Notes: a model not told the origin generated them from the letters alone. A stretch of DNA of 64,000 nt from Clavibacter sp. B3I6 (GCF_030816895.1 NZ_JAUSYL010000001.1:1612001-1676000), one strand, 5' to 3'. Positions 50,550 through 60,004 are shown, counted from the first letter of the stretch. Translations and numbers: made by a program.

Positions 50550-50949
50550 CGTCGCCTCCCTCGTCGTCGTCGTCGCCGTCGGCGGGAGGGGCCGGAGCGG
50601 GGGCGGGAGGGGCGGGCGCGGGCGCGTCGACGCTCGCGGAGCCACCGCCCGCGGGAGGCAGCGGCACGGCGTCGCCGCCGGCCGGGGCCTCGACCGCCGG
50701 GGCGTCGCCGGCCGGGGGGACGCTCGTCGGGTCGGCCGGCACCGGCACCGGCGTCGGCTCCGGCGCGGTCCCGGTGTCCGCGGGCAGGGACGAGGGGACC
50801 CGGATGGGCTCCTCCGGCACGACGGGATCGCCCGGAGCGGTGGTCAGCGCCTGGCTCCCGAGGGCGAGCAGGACGGGGACGGCCAGGAGACCCGCGAGGA
50901 CGGCGTACTTCTTCGTCAGGGCCACGATCCGAGCATGTCGGAGCCGCAT
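50515..50949 (-). CDS. Small membrane-anchored or secreted Pro/Ala-rich protein with poly-Asp tail
   Basis: A 144-residue protein with no domain. After a basic start (MRLRHARIVALTKKY) a hydrophobic stretch AVLAGLLAVPVLLALGSQAL is a signal peptide or anchor. The rest is low-complexity: Pro/Ala/Val segments, then an acidic end with runs of Asp and Glu (DGDDDDEGGDDDDD). The Asp cluster could bind calcium or other cations. As first gene of the two-component operon it may be an accessory sensor. It overlaps the kinase start by 35 bases. CATATT lies six bases before the ATG. Confidence 0.68.
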   Translation of the reverse strand: MRLRHARIVALTKKYAVLAGLLAVPVLLALGSQALTTAPGDPVVPEEPIRVPSSLPADTGTAPEPTPVPVPADPTSVPPAGDAPAVEAPAGGDAVPLPPAGGGSASVDAPAPAPPAPAPAPPADGDDDDEGGDDDDDIGSDTDD

Positions 50950-50965
50950 GAAGGAAATATGAAGG
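50948..50965 (-). promoter_or_regulatory. Direct repeat with 11-bp period at the two-component operon promoter
   Basis: ATGAAGG occurs at 50948-50954 and 50959-50965 (CCTTCAT on the operon strand), one helical turn apart, as for OmpR/PhoB regulators. It overlaps the CATATT -10 and the start codon of the first gene, suggesting autoregulation. Confidence 0.5.
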
Positions 50966-50980
50966 ACGACGCCCGGCGGA

Positions 50981-51439
50981 TCAGTCCAGGTCGCGCGCCA
51001 GCTCCTCGTCGGTCTCCGTCGCCTGACGGGTGCGGCCGTCGTCGTCCACGTACTCGTAGGCGCTCGTCGTGATCCTGCCCGTGCCGCGGTAGCCCAGCCG
51101 CTCGTACAGCGCCCGGGCGCGGGGGTTGTCGAGCGCCACGCCCCCCGTCAGGCGGCCCGGCGCGACGCGCGCGTCCGCGGCCCGGACGATCGCCGTGCCG
51201 ACGCCCCGCCCGCGCGCGGCCTCCTGGACCTGCAGGTTCCGCAGCTCCGGCCGGTCGCCGCGCAGGTCGAGCTGGCCGGATCCGAGCGGCCGGTCGCCGT
51301 CCCACGCGACGAGCAGCACGGATCCGCCCGCCTCCTGCAGCTCCCACATGGCCCGCGCGAAGCCGCGTCCCGGCGGCTCCTCCCGCTCGAGCCGCCCGAC
51401 CTCCGAGGCCGCGAGCGCGCGGACCTCGACGCCCGTCAC
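50981..51439 (-). CDS. GNAT family N-acetyltransferase
   Basis: A 152-residue acetyltransferase. The acetyl-CoA loop is QEAARGRGVGTAIV (around 72-86), followed by NPRARALYERLGYRGTGR, the common C-terminal GNAT motif. It probably acetylates a small amine. The GTG start (complement 51437-51439) directly abuts the putA stop TAG, so it is co-transcribed with putA. Its substrate is unknown; acting on glutamate-pathway intermediates is speculation. Confidence 0.88.
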   Translation of the reverse strand: MTGVEVRALAASEVGRLEREEPPGRGFARAMWELQEAGGSVLLVAWDGDRPLGSGQLDLRGDRPELRNLQVQEAARGRGVGTAIVRAADARVAPGRLTGGVALDNPRARALYERLGYRGTGRITTSAYEYVDDDGRTRQATETDEELARDLD

Positions 51440-54400
51440 CTAGATGACCGCCTCGCTCCAGCCGTCCGGGTTGCCGAAGCGGTGGGCCGTGATGCTGATG
51501 GCCTGCTCGCGCAGGAACGTGAGCATCTCGACGCGGCCGGCCGCGGTGATCTCGTCGGCGAAGACGGCGACGTCGGGCGTGCCGCGGAGCGCCTCGGAGA
51601 GGGCGCGCGCCTCCACGATCCGCGTCCCCCGGTCGGCGATCAGCCGCACGCGCTCGGTCGGGATCCCGTCGGCCGCGACCCGCGCGAGCCACGCGTCGTC
51701 GGTCTCGATGGTCACGTGCACGCGCGGGAGGTCATCGAGCACCTGGCCGAGGCCGGCGGGCAGGATCCCCGGCACCGACACGTGCATCTCCGCGCGGGCG
51801 AGGCGCCCGGCCGCGAGCACGCGCAGCAGGTCGGCGAGCGCGCCCGACTCCTGGAGCCGCACCGTGACGGGCAGCGGACGGTAGCGGAACAGGTTCCGCT
51901 CCACGCCGAGGCCGCTCGGGTCCTTGACCTGGCCGAACTCCTCGTGCCAGGCGACCGCGTCGCTCAGGGCCGAGCGGCGGACCAGGTCGAAGTCCTCGTA
52001 GCGGATGGCGGGCTGCGCCGACTCGATGAGCTCCGTGACGCGCGGCGCGAGCCCGCGGAGGTGCAGCGAGCTGGAGTGCCGGCCCTCGTCGGTGATCCAC
52101 GAGCCGAGGCCCATGAGGTAGTTCGGGCCGCCGGCCTTCGTGCCCGATCCGACCGAGGAGCGCTTCCAGCCGCCGAACGGCTGGCGCTGCACGATGGCGC
52201 CCGTGATCCCGCGGTTCACGTAGAGGTTGCCCGCCTCCACGGTCTCGAGCCACTGCTCGAGCTCGCGGGCGTCGAGGCTGTGCAGGCCCGCGGTGAGGCC
52301 GTACGGGATCGCGTTCTGGAAGCGGATCGCCTCCTCCAGGTTCCGTGCGCGCATCACGCCGAGCACGGGTCCGAAGAACTCGGTGAGGTGGAAGTACGAC
52401 CCGGGCTGCACGCGGTCGCGGACGCCCGGCGACCAGAGGCGGCCGGTCTCGTCCCTCTGCTCGGGCTCCACGAGCCACCTCTCGCCGACGCCGAGCTGCG
52501 TGAGCGCGTGCTTGAGCTTGCCGTCGGCCGGCTCGATGATCGGACCCATCTGCGTGGTCGGGTCCGACGGGTAGCCCACGCGCAGCGACGACACGGCGTC
52601 GGTGAGCTGCGTCAGGAACCGGCGCGACTTCCCGACGGAGCCCACGAGGATCACGAGGCTCGCCGCCGAGCACTTCTGGCCGGCGTGGCCGAACGCGCTC
52701 TTCACGACGTCGGCGGCGGCCAGGTCGAGGTCGGCGCTGGGCGTGACGATGATGGCGTTCTTGCCGCTCGTCTCCGCCAGCAGCGGGAGGTCGGGGCGCC
52801 AGGAGCGGAAGACCTCGGCGGTCTCGTAGCCGCCCGTGAGGATCACCCGGTCGACCGCCCGGTGCGAGATCAGGTGCTCGCCGAACTCGGCCTCGCCGGC
52901 GTCGACGAGCGCGAGCAGCTCGCGCGGCACGCCGGCCTCGCGGAGCGCCTCGACGAGCACGGCGCCGGAGCGACGGGCCTGCCCGGCGGGCTTCAGCACG
53001 ACGCCGCTGCCGGACGCGAGGGCCGCGAGCACGCTGCCCGCGGGGATCGCGACGGGGAAGTTCCACGGCGGCGCCACGACGGTGACGCGCGACGGCACGA
53101 ACCGGGCGCCCTGCACGCGGTCGAGGTCGCGGGCGCGCTCCGCGTAGTAGTGCGCGAAGTCCACGGCCTCGCTGACCTCGAGGTCGGCCTCGGCGATGGT
53201 CTTGCCGGTCTCCGACGCCATGACCTCGATGAGGCGCGCGCGGTTCCGCTCGAGGGCGACGCCCACGCGGTGCAGGAGGGCGGCGCGCTGCTCGCCGGGG
53301 CGGGCGCCCCAGGCGGCGGCCGCGGTGCGCACGCCGTCGAGGATGTCGTCCAGCTGGTCGGTGGAGTCGATGCGCGCGGCGTCGATGGTCGTGACGCCGA
53401 GCCGCGACGCGGCCACGCGCGACAGGATCTCGCGGCCCCAGGCGCGGTTCGCGGGCAGCGCGGGATCGGTGTCGGGCGCGTTGTGGAACGGCGTCGGGGG
53501 AGGCGTCCGGGTCGGCGAGCGTGCCGGGCGTCAGCAGCGAGCCGCGCGTGAGGCCCATGACCACGCTCGTGAGCTGCGGGTCGACCTCGTCCTCAGGCTC
53601 CTCCGGCGTCTCGGGCTCGGCGAGCGGATCCACGTCGTCGAGCTCCGGCGGGAAGCGGCGGTCCTGGGTGCGGTTCGGCGCGGGGATCGCCTCGTCCACG
53701 CCCGCGAGCGACGACCGGAACCGCTGCTCCTCGCGCGCGAACAGCTCCTCCGACGTGCTCAGCTCGAACACGGCCGACATGAAGTTCTCCTGGCTCGCGT
53801 TCTCCTCCAGGCGGCGGATGAGGTACGAGATGGCGACGTCGAACTCGGTCGGGTGCACGACCGGCGTGTAGAGCAGCAGCCCGCCGACCGTGCGCTTCAC
53901 GGCCTCGGCCTGGCCGGTCGCCATGCCGAGCAGCATCTCGAACTCGATCCGGTCGGTGACGCCGCGCTCCTCGGCGAGCAGCCACGCGTACGCGACGTCG
54001 AAGAGGTTGTGCCCGGCGACGCCGACCTTCACGGCGTCGGCCGCGGCCGGGTGCAGCGCGTGCTCGAGCATGCGCTTGTAGTGCGTGTCGGTCTCCTCCT
54101 TGGTGGACCAGGTGGCGACGGGCCAGTCGTGCATGCGGCCGTCGACCTGCTCCATCGCGAGGTTCGCGCCCTTGACGATGCGGACCTTGATGGGGGCCCC
54201 GCCCGCCGCGCGCCGCTCCTGGGCCCACGCGGTGAGCCGCTGCAGCGCGGCGAGCGCGTCGGGCAGGTACGCCTGCAGCACGATCCCGGCCTCGAGGTCC
54301 CTCAGCTGCGGCTGGTCGAGCACGCGCGTGAAGACCGCGATGGTCAGGTCGAGGTCCTTGTACTCCTCCATGTCGAGGTTGATGAACTTGGGGCGCGGCG

Positions 54401-55076
54401 ACGCGAGCGCCAGCTCGTACAGCGGGGTCAGCCGTTCGACCACCTTCTCGACGGCCTCGTCGAAGGCCCACATCGACAGCTGCGAGACGACGCTCGACAC
54501 CTTGATGGAGACGTAGTCCACGTCGTCGCGGGCGAGCAGCTCGCGCGTGCCCGCGAGGCGGCGCGCGGCCTCCTTCTCGCCGAGCACGGCCTCGCCGAGG
54601 AGGTTGAGGTTGAGGCGGGATCCGCCGGCGCGCAGCTTCTCGATCGCCGGGCCGAGCTTCTCGCTCGTGGCGTCGACGATGAGGTGCCCGACCATCTCGC
54701 GGAGCACCCGGCGCGCGACGGGGACGACCACCTGCGGGAGCACCGGTCCGAGGATGCCGCCCGCGCGGATCGCGCCCTGCATGTACCAGGGCAGGAAGCC
54801 GGGGGTCTTCGAGGTGAGCGCGGCGAGGCTGTTGCCGGCGACCGGCAGGTCCTCGGGGCGGACGACCCGGTCGACGAAGCCGATGGTGAAGTCGAGCCCG
54901 TGCTCGTCCTTGAGGACGCCCGCGAGCCGCTCGGCCGAGGGATCCGCGGGGTGCGTCGCCGCCTCCGCCAGCCAGGTGCGGACGAGGGCGACCGAGCGGT
55001 CGGCGAGGTCCTCGCGGGCGAGCCCGGCGGTCGGGACCGCGGCGGTGTCGGATGCGGGTGCGGTCTCGGCGGTCAT
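51440..55076 (-). pseudogene. putA: Bifunctional proline dehydrogenase / P5C dehydrogenase, broken by a +1 frameshift
   Basis: PutA oxidises proline to pyrroline-5-carboxylate with FAD, then to glutamate with NAD. The first part (about residues 1-525) has the proline dehydrogenase barrel with VSIKVSSVVSQLSMWAF, VRIVKGANLAMEQ and DRIEFEMLLGMATGQAE. The frame breaks at a run of five G (53496-53500). Removing one base joins LADPDASP to TPFHNAPDTDPALPANRAW, then VVAPPWNFPVAIPAG, AETSGKNAIIV and GHAGQKCSAAS with the catalytic Cys. The repaired protein is 1211 residues with a C-terminal extension after the aldehyde dehydrogenase domain. There is no N-terminal DNA-binding domain; the divergent LysR gene probably regulates it. 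Confidence 0.9.
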
Positions 55077-55164
55077 TGCTGTGCCTCTTCGTCGTGGGTG
55101 GGCGCGGCCGATCTCCGTCGGCGGTCGCGCTCGGAGCGCGTGCTCCCAGTGTGCGACCATGCTC

Positions 55165-55193
55165 TCATCGGATGCGCTGAACGTTTCCGATGA
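55165..55193. promoter_or_regulatory. LysR-type inverted repeat between putA and its divergent regulator
   Basis: TCATCGGA (55165-55172) and TCCGATGA (55186-55193) are exact inverted copies separated by 13 bases, a good LysR-family site in the putA-lysR intergenic region. Confidence 0.6.
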
Positions 55194-55250
55194 TCATCGT
55201 GCGGTCCCGCCGATGATTCCACGCCGCGGCCGGATCCTCGGGAGGCGCAC

Positions 55251-56153
55251 GTGCTCGAGATGCGACGGCTGCGGCTCCTGCGCGAGCTCAAGCTCCGCGG
55301 CACGATCGGCGCGGTCGCCGACGCCCTGTCGTTCAGCCCGTCGTCGGTGTCGCAGCAGCTGTCGCAGCTGGAGCGCGAGGCGGGCGTGACGCTCCTCCGC
55401 CGGGTCGGGCGGCGCGTGGTCCTCACGCCGCAGGCGGAGATCCTCGTGGAGCACACGACGGCCCTGCTCGAGCGGCTCGAGCGCGCCGAGACCGAGGTGA
55501 ACGCGTCGCTCGCGAACGTGTCCGGCACCATCCGCGTGGCCGCGTTCCAGTCGGCGCTGCTCGCGCTCGTGCCGCCGGCGCTCACGATCCTCCGCGACGA
55601 CTACCCGGACCTGCGGGTCGAGATCACGATGCGCGAGCCCGAGTCCGGCCTCCACGACGTGTGGGCGCGCGACCACGACCTCGTCATCGCCGAGCAGTAC
55701 CCGGCGCACGCGGCGCCGCGGCCGGCCGACCTCGACCGCGAGGAGCTGTGCGTGGATCCGCTCCGCCTGGGCCTCCCGCCCGGCCGCGACGACGTCCGCA
55801 CCCTCTCCGACGCCCGGCGCCTCCCGTGGGTGATGGAGCCCGCGGGCACGGCGTCGCGCCACTTCGCGGAGCAGGTGTGCCGGGTCGCGGGCTTCGAGCC
55901 GGACGTGCGCTACGTGACCGCGGACCTGCAGGCCCACATCGACCTCGTGCGCGCCGGCCACGCCGCCTCCGTCCTGCCCGACCTGGTGTGGGCCGGCCGC
56001 GAGCCCGACGTGCGGCTGGTCGGCCTGCCGGGCTCGCCGCGGCGCACGGTCTTCACGTCCTCGCGCGTCGGCAGCCTCGACCGGCCGGGGATCCGGGCGT
56101 GCCGCGACGCCCTCGCCCGCGCCGTCGAGGTGATGGGGCAGGGCGCGGCCTGA
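55251..56153 (+). CDS. LysR family transcriptional regulator
   Basis: A 300-residue regulator. The winged helix contains GTIGAVADALSFSPSSVSQQLSQLEREAGV, read as AVADALSFSPSSVSQQL, and a co-inducer domain starts at IRVAAFQSALLALVP. GTG 55251 follows GGGAGG by five bases; an ATG three codons later is possible. Its position opposite putA and the inverted repeat between them suggest that it controls proline use in response to proline or a product. A strong terminator follows. Confidence 0.92.
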   Translation: MLEMRRLRLLRELKLRGTIGAVADALSFSPSSVSQQLSQLEREAGVTLLRRVGRRVVLTPQAEILVEHTTALLERLERAETEVNASLANVSGTIRVAAFQSALLALVPPALTILRDDYPDLRVEITMREPESGLHDVWARDHDLVIAEQYPAHAAPRPADLDREELCVDPLRLGLPPGRDDVRTLSDARRLPWVMEPAGTASRHFAEQVCRVAGFEPDVRYVTADLQAHIDLVRAGHAASVLPDLVWAGREPDVRLVGLPGSPRRTVFTSSRVGSLDRPGIRACRDALARAVEVMGQGAA

Positions 56154-56168
56154 GCCGGTCGGCCGGGA

Positions 56169-56211
56169 CGACGACGGGCCCGGATCTCCGTGGGATCCGG
56201 GCCCGTCGTCG
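56169..56211. terminator. Bidirectional hairpin terminator
   Basis: An 18-bp perfect stem: CGACGACGGGCCCGGATC (56169-56186) pairs with its complement at 56194-56211 across a seven-base loop. It ends both the LysR gene and the convergent copper operon. Confidence 0.85.
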
Positions 56212-56225
56212 CGGGATGCGCATGC

Positions 56226-57089
56226 TCACCCCGCGGGCGGGCCGCCGTCGGGGTCGCGCGCAGCGTCCGATCCGCTCGCCGCGGCTCCCCCGGCGGACCT
56301 CCGCCGCCCGGTCATCACGATGAGGACGACCGCGGCCGCCGCGAGCACGACGATCCCCACGCCCACGCCGACGACGACCCCGAGGTAGGGCGCGACGCCC
56401 TCCTCCCGGCCGGCGGCGATGCCCGGATCCGTGGTGGTGGACCCAGGATCCGCGGACCCGGTGGCGCCGTCGCCGGAGGAGGCCGCGCCGCCCTCCGCCT
56501 GCGCGGCGCAGCCCGGGCCGTCGGGCGTGCCCGCGCTCGCCGGCGCCCCGGCGGGCGCCCGGTACGTGAAGGCCATCGAGTCGGAGACCGGGTGCCCGTC
56601 GGCCGAGACCACGCGCCAGGTCACCCGGTACTCGCCGGATCCGCCGAGCGCGACGGGCACGGACACCGTGCGGCCGCCATCGGTCGCGCAGCCGGTCTCG
56701 AAGTGCGTGCCCGCGGTGTCCGGTCCCGTCACCTGCACGACCGACGAGCCGCCGGCCGCGGGCGAGGACCCGGTCGTCGCGTCGTCGGCCGCCCCGCCCC
56801 CGGCGGCGAGGTCGAGGATCACGTCGTTGAACGTCAGCGTGACCTCCGACGGCGGCGCGTCGATCGTCGACCCCGGGGCCGGCGAGCTCGACACGAGGTA
56901 GTTGTGCGCGGATGCCGGCAGCGCGCCGTCCGGCCCGCTCCCCTGCGCCAGCCCGGCGAGCGCGAGCGCGGCCGTCGCGAGGGAGGCGCCGGCGACCACG
57001 GCGGCCGCCCCCCGGAGCGGGCCCCGACGCGGGGACGCGCGGCGGGGGCGGGCGCCGGAGCGCACGTGGATCCGGTCCCCGGGCGTCAC
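56226..57089 (-). CDS. CopC domain copper-binding protein, membrane anchored
   Basis: A 287-residue exported protein. After a basic N-terminus and hydrophobic stretch (GAAAVVAGASLATAALALAGL) comes the CopC domain, starting at ASAHNYLVSSSPAPGS with the N-terminal copper His. It continues through EVTLTFNDVI to VVSADGHPVSDSMAFTY with the second conserved His. A Ser/Gly/Thr-rich linker leads to a C-terminal membrane segment (YLGVVVGVGVGIVVLAAAAV) and a basic tail. It binds copper outside the membrane. The GTG (complement 57087-57089) overlaps the ycnI-type stop. Confidence 0.88.
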   Translation of the reverse strand: MTPGDRIHVRSGARPRRASPRRGPLRGAAAVVAGASLATAALALAGLAQGSGPDGALPASAHNYLVSSSPAPGSTIDAPPSEVTLTFNDVILDLAAGGGAADDATTGSSPAAGGSSVVQVTGPDTAGTHFETGCATDGGRTVSVPVALGGSGEYRVTWRVVSADGHPVSDSMAFTYRAPAGAPASAGTPDGPGCAAQAEGGAASSGDGATGSADPGSTTTDPGIAAGREEGVAPYLGVVVGVGVGIVVLAAAAVVLIVMTGRRRSAGGAAASGSDAARDPDGGPPAG

Positions 57090-57856
57090 GCGCGGCCGCC
57101 GGCCTCGCGGCGCACGCGGGTGAGCGCGAAGACCGCGACCACGAGGGCGGCGGCCCCGAGGGCGAGGCCGCCCACGCCGAGGCCCACCGCGACGGCGCCC
57201 GTGGAGGCGTCCGTGTCGGCGGCCTCGACGGTCGCCTCCGGCGCCGGGGTGCTGGTCGTCATCGCGCTCATGGGGTCGGCGGGCGGCGCGTCCTCGACGT
57301 AGAGCGTCGGCGCGGGGTGCTCCGGCTCCTCGCCCGAGGCCGGGGTCGGCTCGTCCCAGTCGACGACCGAGCCGTCCGAGTAGCCCTGATGGGCGGGCAG
57401 CACGATGCTGCCGGTCTCGGGCACGGGGCCGACCGAGATCGTGAACCGCTGGAACTCGCCGGACGCGAGGCCCTCGCCGTCGTCGGCGGTCCAGGTGACC
57501 GCGACGGGCGCCTCCGTGATCGTGGCGTCCTCCGTCTTCACCGGCGTGTCGAGCGCCGCGGTCGTGACCGCCGCGGTCCACCCGGGCACGGGCTCGGTGG
57601 AGACGCTCGAGAACGGGGTGTCCTTCGGCAGGTCGACCGTGACGCTCGTGGTGGTCGCCGTGGCGGACTCGGTCGGGACCTTGAAGGTCAGCGTGCTGTA
57701 GCTGCCGGCGGCCGCCTGGTCGGGCGAGACGCGCACGTGCGCGGAGGCCGCGAGCGGCACGGCGACGGCGAGCGCGACGCCGCCGACGAGCGCCGTGGCC
57801 GAGCGGAGGATCCGGCGGGTGCGGGGGGAGGTGGAGGAAGTGGAGGAGGTGGTCAT
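57086..57856 (-). CDS. YcnI family (DUF1775) copper-binding protein
   Basis: A 256-residue exported protein. The signal peptide (ILRSATALVGGVALAVAVPL) ends in ASAHVRVSP, whose His becomes the first mature residue; YcnI proteins bind Cu(II) through this N-terminal His brace and a Trp. The DUF1775 body includes VTVDLPKDTPFSSVST and WTADDGEGLASGEFQRF. A C-terminal anchor (AVGLGVGGLALGAAALVVAV) follows an acidic linker. It is middle gene of a three-gene copper set: membrane protein, YcnI, CopC. Confidence 0.9.
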   Translation of the reverse strand: MTTSSTSSTSPRTRRILRSATALVGGVALAVAVPLAASAHVRVSPDQAAAGSYSTLTFKVPTESATATTTSVTVDLPKDTPFSSVSTEPVPGWTAAVTTAALDTPVKTEDATITEAPVAVTWTADDGEGLASGEFQRFTISVGPVPETGSIVLPAHQGYSDGSVVDWDEPTPASGEEPEHPAPTLYVEDAPPADPMSAMTTSTPAPEATVEAADTDASTGAVAVGLGVGGLALGAAALVVAVFALTRVRREAGGRA

Positions 57857-58104
57857 TGCGGGGTTCCTGTTCCGGGCCGCGACGAGCGGCCCCGGGAGCG
57901 GACGCGGCGAGGCCGGCGTCCGGAGGGGAGAGGGAGGGGCGGCGGATGCACGGGGCATCGGACCGCGGCGCGACCGGGGTCGCACGGGAGGGCGGCGCAT
58001 CGGCCGGGGTGGCGGATGCGCGGGACCCGCGGCCGCACGAGGGCGCGGACGGCGGGTCGTGCCGCCGGGCGAGCGGGGCGGGTCGGGAGGACCGGCCGGA
58101 CGGC

Positions 58105-58749
58105 TCAGGCGGCGTCGAGGACGGACGCGCGCGGCGGTCCGCGGTGCCGCAGGCGCCCGAGCCGGGCGCAGAGGTCGCGCAGCGCGCGCGGCGCCCGCGC
58201 CGCACGGGACAGGGCCGTGCGGCCGCGGCCGACGGGCCGGAGGAACGGGATCGCGAGCGCCAGCACCACGCGGAGGCCGGACGCCGCGACGAGCGCGCGG
58301 AGCGCCGCCTCGCCGTGCCGCAGCGCGAGCACGGTGACGACGAGTGCCGCGCCGTGCGAGAGCAGCATGCCGGCGTCGAGCGCGGACGCCCCGCTCCCGG
58401 CGGCGGACCCGGGCAGGTCGAGCGGGACGACCCCGTGGCCCATGCCGGCGTGCGGATCCGCCGGGACGGCCGAGCCGGACGCGGCGCCGGCCGCCGTGAA
58501 CAGCCCGTGGAACAGCAGCTGGCTGACGCCCACCGCCGCGGTCAGCCGCCAGAGCGCGGGCCGGGGCCCGGCGAGCGCGATGGCCGCGAGCGAGGCGAGC
58601 GCGAGCCCGAAGGCGACGACCGCCCACGAGGGCGCGGCACCGCCGCCCACCCCGTGGAAGAGCGCGGCCACGAACGTGGCCGTGGTGGATGCGGCGAGCC
58701 CCCGGATCACGCGCAGGACGCGTGGAGCGATCGGGGACGGAGCAGGCAT
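58105..58749 (-). CDS. Membrane protein with a His/Met-rich loop, first gene of the copper set
   Basis: A 214-residue protein with five or so hydrophobic segments and no recognised family. Its metal-like features are FVAALFHGVGGG, LFHGLFTAAG and the loop PADPHAGMGHGVVP (His and Met), then MLLSHGAALVV. The basic C-terminal tail is cytoplasmic. It lies 248 bases upstream of the ycnI-type gene, same strand; this gap holds no other gene and no terminator that I can see. Its context and His/Met residues suggest copper handling. The ATG (complement 58747-58749) is preferred over upstream starts. Confidence 0.72.
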   Translation of the reverse strand: MPAPSPIAPRVLRVIRGLAASTTATFVAALFHGVGGGAAPSWAVVAFGLALASLAAIALAGPRPALWRLTAAVGVSQLLFHGLFTAAGAASGSAVPADPHAGMGHGVVPLDLPGSAAGSGASALDAGMLLSHGAALVVTVLALRHGEAALRALVAASGLRVVLALAIPFLRPVGRGRTALSRAARAPRALRDLCARLGRLRHRGPPRASVLDAA

Positions 58750-58792
58750 CGACTGCAGTTTAGGGGACGGACCAATGAGCATCCGGCGACGG

Positions 58793-59302
58793 TCAGGCCG
58801 CGCGGCCGCCCTCCGCCGCGAGCGACGCCGCATCCGTGTCCGCCGGTCCGGCTGCAGCCGGGTCGGCGAGAGCCCCCGTCAGCCGGCCCACCACGTCATC
58901 GAGGGCGTCGCGCAGCGCCTCGAGCTCCGGGATCGTGAGCCCGGTGCGCGCCGCGGCCTGCGCGGGGACGTCCAGGGCGCGCTCCCGGAGGTCGCGCCCC
59001 GCCTCGGTGAGGGAGACCACCACGACCCGCTCGTCGACGGTGCTCCGTGCGCGGTCGACGAAGCCGGCGACCTGCAGGCGCTTGAGCAGCGGGGTGAGCG
59101 TCGCGGGCTCGAGCTGCAGGGTGGCCCCGAGGGCCGAGATCGAGCGGTGGTCCCGCTCCCAGAGCGCGAGCATCACGAGGTACTGCGGATGCGTGAGGCC
59201 GAGCGGCTCCAGGATCGGCCGGTACACCGCCACGACCGTGCGCGCGGCCACCACCGCCTGGAAGCAGACCTGGCTCTCGAGCGCCAGCGGATCCGTCGTC
59301 AT
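58793..59302 (-). CDS. MarR family regulator, OhrR-like
   Basis: A 169-residue winged-helix repressor. ESQVCFQAVVAAR places a Cys at residue 13, the position of the peroxide-sensing Cys of OhrR. PQYLVMLALWERDHRSISALGATLQLEPATLTPLLKRL (seen as LVMLALWE and ATLTPLLKRL) is the DNA-binding core, and DERVVVVSLTEAG the wing. It would derepress a target when organic peroxides oxidise the Cys. No ohr gene is in the window; its neighbours are the copper set and a VOC protein. Confidence 0.88.
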   Translation of the reverse strand: MTTDPLALESQVCFQAVVAARTVVAVYRPILEPLGLTHPQYLVMLALWERDHRSISALGATLQLEPATLTPLLKRLQVAGFVDRARSTVDERVVVVSLTEAGRDLRERALDVPAQAAARTGLTIPELEALRDALDDVVGRLTGALADPAAAGPADTDAASLAAEGGRAA

Positions 59303-59436
59303 CGCGTCCTCCTCGGCCGTCCGTCCGGTGCTGATCCGTGCACCGCGTTCGATGCTACGCAGACGGGGAGATGGTGGTCGCGCGACGGGAGCGTCGTCCG
59401 CCGCCGGGCCCCCGTGCGCAGCCCCGCCGGATCGGG

Positions 59437-59886
59437 TCAGCCGGCGGCTACGAGCTCGATGTTGATGTCGTCCGGGTCCTGCACGGAGAGGATCGACATC
59501 CCGTCGAGGTCCGTGACCTCGCCGTGCGCGATGCCCCGCGCGTCGAAGAGCGCGGCCGCCGCCACCAGGTCGTCCCGCGATCCGACCGCGAGGCTGACGT
59601 GGTCGAGGCCGCGGACGGCGGGGTCGAACGTGCCGCCGTCGCCCGCCACCGGGCGCAGGCCGAGGAGCTGGTCGCCGACGCCGTAGATGACGCCGCCGAA
59701 GAAGACGCTCGGGTCCTCGAGGACGCCGGGGTCGCTCGGGTCGGCCTCGCTCCGGATGGCGGGGGTGAGCCCCAGGACGCCCTCGTAGAAGGCGCGCGAG
59801 CGGGCCAGGTCGGACACGGAGAGGCGCACGTGGTGCACGGCCGTGATGCTGGTGAGCGGAGCGGTGGTCGGGTCGGTGTCGGTCAT
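59437..59886 (-). CDS. VOC superfamily (glyoxalase/dioxygenase fold) protein
   Basis: A 149-residue protein with two beta-alpha-beta-beta-beta modules: HHVRLSVSDLARSRAFYEGVLGL and DHVSLAVGSRDDLVAAAALF, ending SVQDPDDINIELVAA. Metal-ligand positions His19 region, His in GLDHVS and Glu in NIELV are kept, so it may be a metal enzyme such as a thiol transferase or a lyase. TAGCGT (complement 59893-59898) is six bases before the ATG. Substrate unknown. Confidence 0.87.
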   Translation of the reverse strand: MTDTDPTTAPLTSITAVHHVRLSVSDLARSRAFYEGVLGLTPAIRSEADPSDPGVLEDPSVFFGGVIYGVGDQLLGLRPVAGDGGTFDPAVRGLDHVSLAVGSRDDLVAAAALFDARGIAHGEVTDLDGMSILSVQDPDDINIELVAAG

Positions 59887-60004
59887 GGTCCGACGCTAGG
59901 ACGGTCCCGTCGGGCGTCGCGGCCCGGTTCGGTTTCCGACCACGGCTCCCCGGCGACGTCCAGCTGGCGCCCCGGCGCCGCTACGGCTCCGCCCCGCCGC
60001 GGGA

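Noticed and set aside
50525..50962. A 145-codon plus-strand frame rich in Ser/Pro/Gly opposite the acidic secreted protein
   Set aside because: Mirror-image low complexity of the minus-strand gene; no promoter, ribosome site or signal peptide in good context.
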